Source: CAZUTO01 sp964623085 (GTDB lineage Bacteria; Pseudomonadota; Gammaproteobacteria; Pseudomonadales; GM7GCV1). Taken from it: a DNA stretch of 64,000 nucleotides. Below, piece by piece: positions 56,287 through 64,000 of this stretch (the first letter of the stretch is position 1; each line of letters begins with the position of its first letter). Position numbers and translations under genes: made by a program. The stretch is taken from the NCBI GenBank assembly GCA_964623085.1, contig CAZUTO010000007.1, forward strand, positions 7,735-71,734. The letters run 5' to 3'. The notes beneath the pieces are model-generated. The model was not told where the DNA came from. It saw only the letters and a list, made by a program, of their open reading frames with translations, and ran no database searches.

Positions 56287-57774
56287 ATGACAGTGCGCGT
56301 TCGAATTGCCCCTTCACCAACTGGTGACCCCCATGTCGGCACCGCCTACATTGCGTTATTTAATCTTGCCTATGCACGCCAGCACGGCGGTAAATTTGTG
56401 CTGCGTATTGAAGATACGGATCGTGCTCGAAGCACGCCACAATCTGAGCGCGCTATTTTGGACAGTTTGCGGTGGATGGGATTGGATTGGGACGAAGGTC
56501 CCGATGTAGGTGGCGAGTTTGGCCCTTATCGACAGAGTGAGCGAGGCGATATCTATGCAGCGCATGCGCAACAGTTAGTGGAAGCGGGCAAGGCTTTTCA
56601 TTGTTATCGAACCTCCGAAGAATTGGATGCAATGCGCGCAGAGCGCAGAGAACAAGGTATTCAGCGCGCGTTTAAACAATCCGATTTACAACTTTCGGAA
56701 GAAGAAGTGGCGCGGAGGCAATCAGAAAACCAGCCCTATGTGGTGAGAATGGTGGTTCCGGAAGAGGGCGATTGTGTAATTGAGGATCACTTGCGTGGAG
56801 AGATAGAGCTCGATTGGGCAAATGTGGACGCGCAGATATTGCTCAAAGCCGATGGTATGCCGACCTATCATTTGGCCAATGTGGTCGATGATCACTTGAT
56901 GAAGATCACCCATGTGATTCGTGGAGAAGAGTGGATCAACTCAGCGCCGAAGCACAAACTACTCTACGAATATTTTGGATGGGATATGCCGGTATTGGTA
57001 CATATGCCGCTGTTGCGCAATCCCGACAAATCAAAGCTTAGCAAGCGTAAGAATCCGACCAGTATTAATTATTATCGTGATATGGGTTATATGCCTGAGG
57101 CGCTCACGAACTATTTGGGCCGCATGGGCTGGTCCATGCCTGACGAATCTGAAAAATTTAGTTTGGATACGATGATTGCAAACTTCAATATTGAAAAGGT
57201 CTCTCTTGGCGGGCCGGTTTTTGATGTCGAAAAGCTCAGTTGGCTGAACGGTTTATGGATTAGAGAAGATCTAGACGAGAAACAGTTTGCGGATCGTGTC
57301 GCTAAGTGGGCGTTGAATGAAGAGTATCTAGGACAGATTATTCCACTGATTAAAGACCGCGTTGAAAAATTTACCGATATTGCACCCCTCACAGGCCTGT
57401 TTTTTAACGGCTTACCCATGCTTTCTGAAGAGGCTTTTGATGGGCTAAAAATCGAGCGTGAAAAGCAAATAGAGGTATTGCAATTTGCGTCTTGGTATCT
57501 CGATGATCAAAAGAGCTGGGAACGAGATGAGCTTTATGAAGGTCTTAATCGGATTGCACAGGCAATGGAAATCAAAGTACGCGATTTTCTTCAGCCTTTG
57601 TTTGTTGCCATGAGCGGCTCCAAGGTTTGCCCACCCTTGTTCGATTGTATGGTTATTCTCGGGCCGGATATCACGCGCGCGCGGGTTCGCAACGCATTAA
57701 ATACGCTTGGTGGGGTGTCTAAAAAGCAAACAAAGCGGCTGGAAAAAACCTATCGGGAATTAAATAACCCCTAA
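56287..57774 (+). CDS. gltX: glutamyl-tRNA synthetase
   Basis: Charges tRNA-Glu. The 495-residue class I enzyme has the HIGH-like motif [28 protein letters not shown], the FGPYRQSER region, HVIRGEEWI and the KMSKS-like [10 protein letters not shown], followed by [11 protein letters not shown]. From memory the sequence is closest to the pseudomonad/Acinetobacter type, not to E. coli GltX. The E. coli zinc site is not conserved (only one of the ligands, in FHCYRT, is visible). A GST gene follows after 14 bp. Confidence 0.95.
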   Translation: MTVRVRIAPSPTGDPHVGTAYIALFNLAYARQHGGKFVLRIEDTDRARSTPQSERAILDSLRWMGLDWDEGPDVGGEFGPYRQSERGDIYAAHAQQLVEAGKAFHCYRTSEELDAMRAERREQGIQRAFKQSDLQLSEEEVARRQSENQPYVVRMVVPEEGDCVIEDHLRGEIELDWANVDAQILLKADGMPTYHLANVVDDHLMKITHVIRGEEWINSAPKHKLLYEYFGWDMPVLVHMPLLRNPDKSKLSKRKNPTSINYYRDMGYMPEALTNYLGRMGWSMPDESEKFSLDTMIANFNIEKVSLGGPVFDVEKLSWLNGLWIREDLDEKQFADRVAKWALNEEYLGQIIPLIKDRVEKFTDIAPLTGLFFNGLPMLSEEAFDGLKIEREKQIEVLQFASWYLDDQKSWERDELYEGLNRIAQAMEIKVRDFLQPLFVAMSGSKVCPPLFDCMVILGPDITRARVRNALNTLGGVSKKQTKRLEKTYRELNNP

Positions 57775-57788
57775 GCACGGAGATAATC

Positions 57789-58478
57789 ATGATTGAACTC
57801 TATACAGCGAAAACGCCCAACGGCCAAAAAGCCTCAATTGCGTTGGAAGAAATGGGGCTGGAGTATGAAGTGCATGCTATTAGCCTGTCTGAGAAAACGC
57901 AGAAAGAAGATTGGTTTTTAAAGATTAATCCTAATGGGCGTATCCCCGCTATTGTTGATCGAGACAATGATGATTTTTGCGTATTTGAATCCGGCGCAAT
58001 CTTGATTTATTTGGCTGAAAAATCTGGTCGATTTTTACCATCGGAAGCTAATTCGCGTTCAGAAGTGATCCAGTGGTTAATGTTTCAAATGGGTGGTGTC
58101 GGGCCCATGCAAGGGCAGGCAAATGTTTTTTATCGTTATGCTGAAGAAAAAATCCCTTATGCGATTACGCGTTATCAGACTGAAGTCCGACGTCTTTACC
58201 AAGTGTTGGATGGACGTCTTGCAAGAGTAGAGTACTTAGCGGGTGACTATTCCATTGCTGATATGGCGACCTATCCTTGGGTTCGGAAATATGATTGGGC
58301 GGGTGTTTCGATTGACGGTTTACCTCATCTTGAGCGTTGGTTAGAAGAAGTAGGTGTAAGGCCCGCTGTAATTCGTGGAATTGAAATTCCTGAGGAATTC
58401 GATGCATCTACTACTAAAGACGCGAGCGATGATCAGATTCAGACAAAAATATCCTCTATTCGAAAATTTGTAGACTAG
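57789..58478 (+). CDS. glutathione S-transferase, YfcG-like
   Basis: Cytosolic thiol-transferase or disulfide-bond reductase of the nu class, best compared with E. coli YfcG/YghU. The 229-residue protein begins [19 protein letters not shown]: the Thr/Asn pair in TPNG is the active-site pattern of that group. [12 protein letters not shown] and [13 protein letters not shown] complete the glutathione-binding thioredoxin domain; the C-terminal helical domain includes the N-cap box [12 protein letters not shown]. The tail from about 205 is variable. Substrate unknown. Confidence 0.88.
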   Translation: MIELYTAKTPNGQKASIALEEMGLEYEVHAISLSEKTQKEDWFLKINPNGRIPAIVDRDNDDFCVFESGAILIYLAEKSGRFLPSEANSRSEVIQWLMFQMGGVGPMQGQANVFYRYAEEKIPYAITRYQTEVRRLYQVLDGRLARVEYLAGDYSIADMATYPWVRKYDWAGVSIDGLPHLERWLEEVGVRPAVIRGIEIPEEFDASTTKDASDDQIQTKISSIRKFVD

Positions 58479-58489
58479 TCCAATCAGCA

Positions 58490-59380
58490 CTAGTTTGACG
58501 CACTAGCTTCTCGAGCCAGCATGGCGCGTTTGCGTGTGGTTCCCCAACGATAACCACCGAGCGAGCCGTTTTGCTGGACGACTCTATGGCAAGGAATGAG
58601 AAGGCCGATAGGGTTGGCACCAATGGCTGTGCCGACGGCGCGCACAGCCTTTGGTTTGCCAATGGCTGCGGCAATCTGAGAATAGCTCGTAACAGTTCCG
58701 CTTGGTAGTTTAAGAAGCGACTTCCATACGTTGATTTGAAAGTCGGTGCCAGACACCTCTAGGACGAGCTTTTTACTATCATCGCTAGCAGTATTACTAG
58801 TGTTAGCGCCAGCGCCAAAAATACGCTCTGCGAATTCATCGGCCTTTGATGAATCGGGCTTCGCATTGGCATTGGGCCAGTCTTTCGTTAGTCGCTGCAA
58901 AAATTGCTCTGTAGATTCTGAATCGGTAAACGCTAACCTTGCTATGCCTGCGCGAGTAAACGCAATCATAGCCTCACCGAAAGGTGTGTCTATCTGGCCA
59001 TATCCTAATTGGTAAAGGTCTTGGTCGGGCTCCTTATATCGTTTGGTTGCCGCATTTAATACAACACCATGATTATCAAAATAATCATCGTCTGTGTTGA
59101 GTGCGAAAGCAGCATCGTACAAACGTACTTTTGTATGCTTCAACGTCAGTGTCTTTAAGAACTGCTTCGGTGTGATCTTGGCCCATCGATGGAGAAGCTG
59201 TTGAAGATCTGATTCATCAAGATTCAACTCGCTCTCTATGGCTTCAAGTAACGGTTGCTCACCTGTACAGGACGATACGAACTCAATGGCTTGGGCCACC
59301 TTTTTGTAATCGCGTTCATGTTGATTGCTTGCGTGAGTCAATTTATCGAAGCCTTGGGAAGAAAAAATACCCGCATTCAA
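58490..59380 (-). CDS. Ada-like AraC-type HTH / O6-methylguanine-DNA methyltransferase fusion
   Basis: Suicide repair protein that removes methyl groups from O6-methylguanine, fused to a transcription-regulator-like HTH. Of 296 residues, about 20-110 form an AraC-type HTH (QLLHRWAKITPKQFLKTL is the best-conserved part), and about 120-296 form the methyltransferase domain. Acceptor Cys is in IPCHRVVQ, with the Asn/Arg region YSQIAAAIGKPKAVRAVGTA. The N-terminal Ada metal domain that senses methyl-phosphotriesters is missing, so it is unlikely to work as an Ada activator. A Ser/Thr/Asn-rich insertion (about 175-200) sits inside the methyltransferase domain. Confidence 0.85.
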   Translation of the reverse strand: MNAGIFSSQGFDKLTHASNQHERDYKKVAQAIEFVSSCTGEQPLLEAIESELNLDESDLQQLLHRWAKITPKQFLKTLTLKHTKVRLYDAAFALNTDDDYFDNHGVVLNAATKRYKEPDQDLYQLGYGQIDTPFGEAMIAFTRAGIARLAFTDSESTEQFLQRLTKDWPNANAKPDSSKADEFAERIFGAGANTSNTASDDSKKLVLEVSGTDFQINVWKSLLKLPSGTVTSYSQIAAAIGKPKAVRAVGTAIGANPIGLLIPCHRVVQQNGSLGGYRWGTTRKRAMLAREASASN

Positions 59381-59418
59381 AGCGAGTCTATAGTCTAAGC
59401 AATCTGAATCCTGTGTGC

Positions 59419-60288
59419 TTATTCATTAGAGGAGTGAAGGGTGCTAAACGACGCGAAACTTGGAGTTAGTGATTCCGGTAGATGAAAGACTCGCCGTTCC
59501 TGGCTTAATGGGCAGTCAAAGGCCAAAAAACAGGCAACCAGACATAGGTCTGGATCTTCATCTCTGACATTAGGATCGTAAAGCCGGTCACCTAAAATGG
59601 GAAAATTCGCTTGCGATAGGTGTTTTCTGATTTGATGTTTGCGGCCTGTTTTTATATCTACTTCAAGCAATGAGGTATCGGTGTTGTTCGAATGCATTAT
59701 CGGAGCAACATGGGTTAACGCACTTTGTGCATCAATATCTTGGTCAAAGGTTATTGGGGTTTCAATATTGCCTTTAACTAATGCTCGGTAGTGCTTTTCC
59801 ACTTTTCGCGTTTGGAACTGATCAGATAGCGCAGCAGCTATTTTCTTGGAATGCGCAATAAGCATGAGTCCAGATGCAGCTCGATCGAGGCGATGTACGA
59901 TAAACGCGGGCCGCTGAGGCTCAATATGTGTTTCAACCCATCTTCCGAGAGTGCAGTGATCTCCCCATTTTGACCCTTGGCTCAGCATCCCATAAGGTTT
60001 GTACCAGATACTATAGCTTGTCTTATCGGTGATAAGCGCCGCTGGGTTTGGCTTGATGTCGAGTACCGACTCATCGTAGTAAATATGGACACTGTTACCG
60101 ACCTCTAGTCGCTTGTCTGCCCGGCGAACGCGCTGAGTGTAGTTATCTTTTGTGAGCCAAACCGCACCTTTGTGCATCACCCTTTTGGCTTGCACGCGAG
60201 ATAAGCTCTCTGCGTTGCAGACAATATCCACAATAGAGGTGTCTGGTTTTTCTACCTCAATATGGTGTTGACGCTTGTTTGTCGACAT
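59419..60288 (-). CDS. RluA-family pseudouridine synthase
   Basis: RNA pseudouridine synthase of 289 residues; target unknown. The core has HRLDRAASG with the catalytic Asp near residue 134 and TGRKHQIRKHL as second motif. An S4-like N-terminal region (SRVQAKRVMHKGAVWL) may bind RNA. IWYKPYGMLSQGSKWGDHCTLGRWVE differs from RluC and RluD, and places it near the TruC/RluA-type group with an unusual insertion around residue 100. It lies eight bp after the acetyltransferase gene in the same direction, so the two may be cotranscribed. Confidence 0.85.
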   Translation of the reverse strand: MSTNKRQHHIEVEKPDTSIVDIVCNAESLSRVQAKRVMHKGAVWLTKDNYTQRVRRADKRLEVGNSVHIYYDESVLDIKPNPAALITDKTSYSIWYKPYGMLSQGSKWGDHCTLGRWVETHIEPQRPAFIVHRLDRAASGLMLIAHSKKIAAALSDQFQTRKVEKHYRALVKGNIETPITFDQDIDAQSALTHVAPIMHSNNTDTSLLEVDIKTGRKHQIRKHLSQANFPILGDRLYDPNVRDEDPDLCLVACFLAFDCPLSQERRVFHLPESLTPSFASFSTLHSSNE

Positions 60289-60295
60289 TGTGTTA

Positions 60296-60802
60296 TTACA
60301 GAATCTCGTCTTTGTTAGTGATTGGATTAAGTAACAATGTCATATCGATATGCGAGATACCATCTTCGAGATAGGGCGTCCCCTTGGTTTTAAATCCAAA
60401 ACTTTTGTAGAAATCGATAAACTGTGTCTGCGCACTGATATGACATTCTGAATTTAGATACTTTTTCCGACATTCATCGATGCAAATTTCAACTAACTTC
60501 CTGCCGATTTTTCGACCGCGGTGGTTTTTTATTACCAGCACACGGCCAAAGGATGTGTTTAAACCTTTGAGCCCGGGAGGAAGAATACGTGCGTAGGCTA
60601 CCAGCACTCCTTTGTTATCGCGGCCGATCACGTGGCTACATTTTTCGTCGAGTGAATCAATGTCTTGGTAATCGCATTCTTGCTCAATAATAAACACTGC
60701 TTCTCGTATTTGAAATATGTCCTGACGTTCAGAGCGAACGAGGGTGTGGTAATCCCTGATTTTCCAGTCAAGATCAAATTCCGTCGATGCTAGTCTGTTC
60801 AT
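60296..60802 (-). CDS. ElaA-like GNAT acetyltransferase
   Basis: Predicted N-acetyltransferase of 168 residues using acetyl-CoA; substrate unknown. IREAVFIIEQECDYQDIDSLDEKCSH (in parts: IREAVFIIEQEC and YQDIDSLDE) is the ElaA signature, followed by the acetyl-CoA loop FGRVLVIKNHRGRKIGRKL and the end YKSFGFKTKGTPYLEDGI. E. coli ElaA is about 153 residues, so the length fits. It precedes the pseudouridine synthase gene by eight bases. Confidence 0.87.
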   Translation of the reverse strand: MNRLASTEFDLDWKIRDYHTLVRSERQDIFQIREAVFIIEQECDYQDIDSLDEKCSHVIGRDNKGVLVAYARILPPGLKGLNTSFGRVLVIKNHRGRKIGRKLVEICIDECRKKYLNSECHISAQTQFIDFYKSFGFKTKGTPYLEDGISHIDMTLLLNPITNKDEIL

Positions 60803-60972
60803 TGGATATGACGATTTGAATTCATAATGTTTTGGAGTTTATGCATAGCGCTGGTAATAGCAGCAATATATTTGTGATGCAATCGCGTATTCATGGTGTC
60901 TGGACGCACTTTACACTGTCGCCTGTTATAAAATACCGCTAAATCTCCGCACTAAATAAGTTTGAGATAGTT

Positions 60973-62646
60973 TTGCAGGCCATTCAAAAAGATCGTTTCT
61001 TCTCAGTTCAAAGATCAGGTTTTTTTATCTGGCTATGCTGGTGCGCATTACTTTTTACTTCTTGTCAATCATTGATGGCGCAAACTCCACGCACTATAGT
61101 CAATACCGGTTTCGAGCAAAATAATCCGAGTGGGAACCCAGGTTTTCAGTTCTTTTCAAATGCGCAGGTGCCAGGCTGGCAAAGTACCAGTGGTACCATC
61201 GAACTTTGGGATAGTACTTTTAGGGGTATAGATTCTTTCAGCGGTTTGGTGCATGCAGAGCTAAATGCTACGTCTTCCGGTGCCTTATTTCAGGAAGTCT
61301 GTTTGGTCAACGGTGATGTGTTTGATTTTACCTTCGCCCACCGTGCTCGCCCAGGTGGGGTTGATCCAGAGAACGTGACGTTTGACATTGGAGATAGCGG
61401 TGGGAATATTGTTCAGGTATTGGGCATGGCGACGACATCCGAGAATGACACCCCTGCTTGGAATGTAATTGACCAGAATGGCATTGTCTATACAGGGCCA
61501 ACGGGTGTTCAGCGTGTTCAATTTCGTACGACTGACGGAGGCAGTACTGGTAACTTTTTGGATGACATTTCTATTCGTATTAACCCCTTCCTAGAACTAG
61601 CAAGCCCAGCCACATCTGGTATTGAAAGTTCAGCTAGTGCAGATGTCGTTACTCTTTTCGTGTCTGGCACGGTACTCACTGCGTTTAATGCCGTGGTAAC
61701 CGTCGCTGGCGGCACCGCGACTATTGGCACTGACTACACCACTCCCAGTGGCACAGCTACGTTTAACGTGACGATACCGCCTGGAAACTATCTGCAAGTA
61801 CCATTTCCGCTGGGGATTAACATTGTCGACGACAGTGATATTGAGAGCAATGAGACGATTGATATAGAAATTAATCCCAATCCGACACTGTATACAATTA
61901 GTAATACCAATAATTGTGGTGGAGCTGGACAAGCGACAAGCACCTATACGATTGAGGGCAATGATTCCCGAATCACTTTGGTCAAACAATGGCTTAGCGC
62001 AGTTGTCGGAGATGAGACAACGATTACTGCCTCGAGAAATGGAACAGTAGTGGATACCTTGAACAGCACTGCCGATAGCCCGAATGAGGCGGATATTGAT
62101 ACTTCACCTACCATTGCAGTATTTGGTGAGACATTTGAGTTTGCCGAAACAATCGCCAACACTAATGCTGGCACCTACGAGTCATCATTTTCCTGCACTG
62201 GGGCGGCTGACACCAATCTTTCCGATGGTCTCACTATTGCGACTGGCGAGCAAAATGTAAGCTGCACCTATACGAATACTCGCTCTAATTTGAGTCTTGC
62301 AAAAACTGTAGAGGTCATCAGCGACGGAGTGAATGCAACTAACCCCAAGGCTATCCCGGGCGCAATGCTTCGATATTGCATACTTGCTACCAATGTAGGT
62401 CAAACCACAGCAGAAGCGATATCGGCATTGGATACTATCCCAGGCGATGTTACTTTCGTATCTGGATCTATGCGTTCAGGGACAAGTTGCGCGACTGCGA
62501 CGACTATTGAGGACGATGATGACGTTGGCGGTGATGAGTCCAACCCTTTTGGCATGTCTATTTCTGGTACCACTATCACCGGTGTAACAGCGACGTTGCT
62601 TCCCGGTGCAACTTTTGCCATGGTGTTTGACACTTTAGTGAACTAG
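60973..62646 (+). CDS. secreted protein with Calx-beta and DUF11-like domains
   Basis: Exported protein of unknown function, 557 residues from a TTG at 60973; no ATG is available before the mature region. A signal peptide (about 1-36) ends in SLMAQTPR. Residues 40-200 form a DUF642-like or lectin-like domain (NTGFEQN, GWQSTSGTIELW). A Calx-beta-like domain follows (about 205-325), with GTATIGTDYTTPSGTATF and DDSDIESNETI. Then comes a DUF11-like pair of immunoglobulin-like repeats (about 330-555), with FSCTGA and CTYTNTRSNLSLAKTVEV. It has no sorting signal or membrane anchor. Such proteins are often adhesins or cell-surface matrix components; the role here is open. Confidence 0.68.
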   Translation: MQAIQKDRFFSVQRSGFFIWLCWCALLFTSCQSLMAQTPRTIVNTGFEQNNPSGNPGFQFFSNAQVPGWQSTSGTIELWDSTFRGIDSFSGLVHAELNATSSGALFQEVCLVNGDVFDFTFAHRARPGGVDPENVTFDIGDSGGNIVQVLGMATTSENDTPAWNVIDQNGIVYTGPTGVQRVQFRTTDGGSTGNFLDDISIRINPFLELASPATSGIESSASADVVTLFVSGTVLTAFNAVVTVAGGTATIGTDYTTPSGTATFNVTIPPGNYLQVPFPLGINIVDDSDIESNETIDIEINPNPTLYTISNTNNCGGAGQATSTYTIEGNDSRITLVKQWLSAVVGDETTITASRNGTVVDTLNSTADSPNEADIDTSPTIAVFGETFEFAETIANTNAGTYESSFSCTGAADTNLSDGLTIATGEQNVSCTYTNTRSNLSLAKTVEVISDGVNATNPKAIPGAMLRYCILATNVGQTTAEAISALDTIPGDVTFVSGSMRSGTSCATATTIEDDDDVGGDESNPFGMSISGTTITGVTATLLPGATFAMVFDTLVN

Positions 62647-62778
62647 AGTTTTTTAGAGCACCCAGCATCCTAAAATCAACACCCCATTATTTCTGCGTAT
62701 TGTTTATTGAGAAAAGCTCGTCCCTTGGATGACAAGAATCTATACTTGCAGCCGGAATTTTTATTTAAGGGGAACGCT

Positions 62779-63969
62779 ATGCGCAATGTCTTGCCAATTA
62801 TTGGCCTGCTTCTAATTTTGGTGATCGGTAGAACCGCTCACGCTCATCATTCCAGTGATCCACATTTTGATACAGAGACTGAAGTCACTGTCACTGGAAC
62901 GGTCACGGAATGGAAGTTTCTAAACCCGCATGCGTTTTTGTATTTCGAAGTAGAAAATGAAGATGGTTCCTCGTCCCAGTGGCGTTGTGAGACGGATGCG
63001 GCCTCAGAGTTGCGGCAACGCAGCTATACCGCAGATACATTCGTAGTGGGGGAAGTTATTACCGTGACCGGTAACCCGGCCCGACGTGAAGAGAACTATT
63101 GCTTCTTTCAAAACGTTGTTTTCGCTGACGGGACTACCGCCAACCCAAATACCGACGTCGCGACCTTGAATCGCGGAGTGCCCTTTGATACTAGTGCCGT
63201 CGAGATGACCGATATTGAAGCTGTGCTTTTCGGCGATGAGCCCAACATTAGCGGACATTGGTGGGATGGCGATGAAATTGTAGCGGGCGCAAATGGTAAT
63301 GCTGGGCCAGCCGCAGGCGGCATGGGTATGGGCGGTGGTATGGGCGGCGGCATGGGAGGCGGTATGGGCGGCGGTATGGGTGGCGCTGCGGACGGTGCCT
63401 TGCCAGCGCGGCTAGCGCCCTTTGCTGCGATCGGTTTGACGCCCGAAGGTCAGGCTATTCAAGATAAATATGATCGCATTTACGATGATCCAGCACTTAA
63501 ATGCGAGATTTCTAACATCATTGATGCAATGGGTCGAAATGATGCCATTAATGAAATACGCCAAAGCGGCGATACCATCACGATTCGCTATGGGTACATG
63601 GATTACCTGCGTACGATTCATCTAGGTTTGGATGCTCATCCAGACGACATTGGACTGACACCGGGTGGACATTCCATTGGCAAGTGGGAAGGGAATACGC
63701 TTGTGGTCGATACCATTGGTTTTACGCCCAGTATTCTTAATCCCCAGGTTGGTGTTCCGACTAGTGATGCGTTTCATGTCATAGAGCGGATCACTTATAG
63801 CGATGAGTCAGGAGAGCTGACGCAAGAATATGTCGCAACGGATTCAAAAAATTGGACCGACGACTTTCAAGGTGAGGATGTCTACCGCCCCGCACCTAAA
63901 CCTTATTCACCCTATAACTGTGAATATCCAAGTGCTCTCAATTATCAGCGTCCAGATGAGCCAGAATAA
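62779..63969 (+). CDS. exported DUF6152 protein with Gly/Met repeat linker
   Basis: Exported protein of unknown function, 396 residues from the ATG at 62779, which follows a strong Shine-Dalgarno (AAGGGG). The signal peptide (1-22) ends in TAHA before HHSSDPHFD, so the mature N-terminus would be His-His. Residues 23-125 form a DUF6152 domain (VTVTGTVTEWKFLNPHAFL). A tandem GMGG/GGGM linker follows at about 178-203, coded by 12-bp repeats. The C-terminal domain (about 210-396) has GGHSIGKWEGNTLVVDTIGF, a motif seen in many uncharacterised exported proteins. His and Met placement hints at copper binding, which is inference. The frame extends upstream to 62707, but the good ribosome-binding site decides the start. 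Confidence 0.75.
   Translation: MRNVLPIIGLLLILVIGRTAHAHHSSDPHFDTETEVTVTGTVTEWKFLNPHAFLYFEVENEDGSSSQWRCETDAASELRQRSYTADTFVVGEVITVTGNPARREENYCFFQNVVFADGTTANPNTDVATLNRGVPFDTSAVEMTDIEAVLFGDEPNISGHWWDGDEIVAGANGNAGPAAGGMGMGGGMGGGMGGGMGGGMGGAADGALPARLAPFAAIGLTPEGQAIQDKYDRIYDDPALKCEISNIIDAMGRNDAINEIRQSGDTITIRYGYMDYLRTIHLGLDAHPDDIGLTPGGHSIGKWEGNTLVVDTIGFTPSILNPQVGVPTSDAFHVIERITYSDESGELTQEYVATDSKNWTDDFQGEDVYRPAPKPYSPYNCEYPSALNYQRPDEPE
63316..63390 (+). repeat. 12-bp tandem repeat coding Gly-Gly-Gly-Met
   Basis: About five to six imperfect 12-bp units (GGCGGCGGTATG-like) encode repeated GGGM. The plus strand has several GGG runs, so it could fold into a G-quadruplex. Copy number is likely to vary between strains. 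Confidence 0.75.
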
Positions 63970-63978
63970 TATCAAGTA

Positions 63979-64000
63979 GAAACTGGAAACTGGAAACTGG
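63979..64000 (+). repeat. heptanucleotide tandem repeat at the window edge
   Basis: Three perfect copies of GAAACTG (63979-63985, 63986-63992, 63993-63999), with the next G beginning a fourth, lie ten bases after the last stop codon. The array continues out of the window, so its full length is unknown. Confidence 0.8.

Overview
The window is a mostly housekeeping stretch of a gammaproteobacterial chromosome. Gene content and order point to a non-enteric, probably marine lineage related to the Pseudomonas/Cellvibrio/Oceanospirillum part of the class. Three blocks match arrangements I know from Pseudomonas: rne/rluC-HAD-maf-yceD-rpmF-plsX-fabDG-acpP-pabC-mltG-tmk-holB-pilZ-tatD; 4.5S RNA beside dnaX-ybaB-recR; and mlaA-RsbU-type phosphatase-STAS facing tal-dusA. 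G+C is moderate by eye (not computed). I see no IS element, prophage, CRISPR array, integrase or rRNA.

Layout. 1-2160: galU (cut by the window edge) and manB for nucleotide-sugar supply, then tRNA-Ser(UGA) with its own promoter and terminator. 2251-7733: rne and rluC diverge from a 568-bp gap; a HAD phosphatase and a Maf-type pyrophosphatase follow. 7820-16698: a strong promoter starts yceD-rpmF-plsX-fabD-fabG-acpP; after a terminator come pabC-mltG-tmk-holB-pilZ-tatD. 16692-22326: dimeric dUTPase, ftsB, ispD, ispF, truD, pcm, a DUF368 membrane protein and nlpD. 22347-29546: 4.5S RNA (minus), then dnaX with an E. coli-like programmed frameshift, ybaB, recR, rnd, ycgL, ycgN, a small membrane protein and fadD. 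29612-38078: hrpA, mlaA, a PP2C phosphatase with a degenerate receiver, a STAS protein, and tal/dusA on the other strand. 38206-40856: an ABC ATPase/permease pair divergent from a DUF3299 protein, resembling zinc-responsive ZrgBCD/PA4064-4066 systems. 41222-48339 (minus): NDH-2, malic enzyme, PoxB-type pyruvate oxidase and KatG. 48733-54834: aldehyde dehydrogenase, acetolactate-synthase-like enzyme, membrane-anchored FMN glutamate-synthase-like protein, DoxX-like protein and glutaminase. 54831-60802: Na+/H+ antiporter, gltX, GST, Ada-like methyltransferase, pseudouridine synthase and an ElaA acetyltransferase. 60973-63969: two exported proteins, one with Calx-beta/DUF11-like repeats and one with a DUF6152 domain and a Gly/Met repeat linker.

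What stands out. Genes expected from the conserved neighbourhoods are missing: sppA between the HAD gene and maf, fabF after acpP, surE between truD and pcm, and rpoS after nlpD. dnaX carries all three parts of a -1 frameshift signal. The rne ribosome-binding site lies in a hairpin. The least understood block is 48733-54834, where a glutamate-synthase-like domain without an amidotransferase sits two genes from a free-standing glutaminase. I found no clear-cut new defence or mobile system; the best candidates for new biology are that cluster, the DUF3299/ABC cassette and the DUF6152 His/Met-rich protein.
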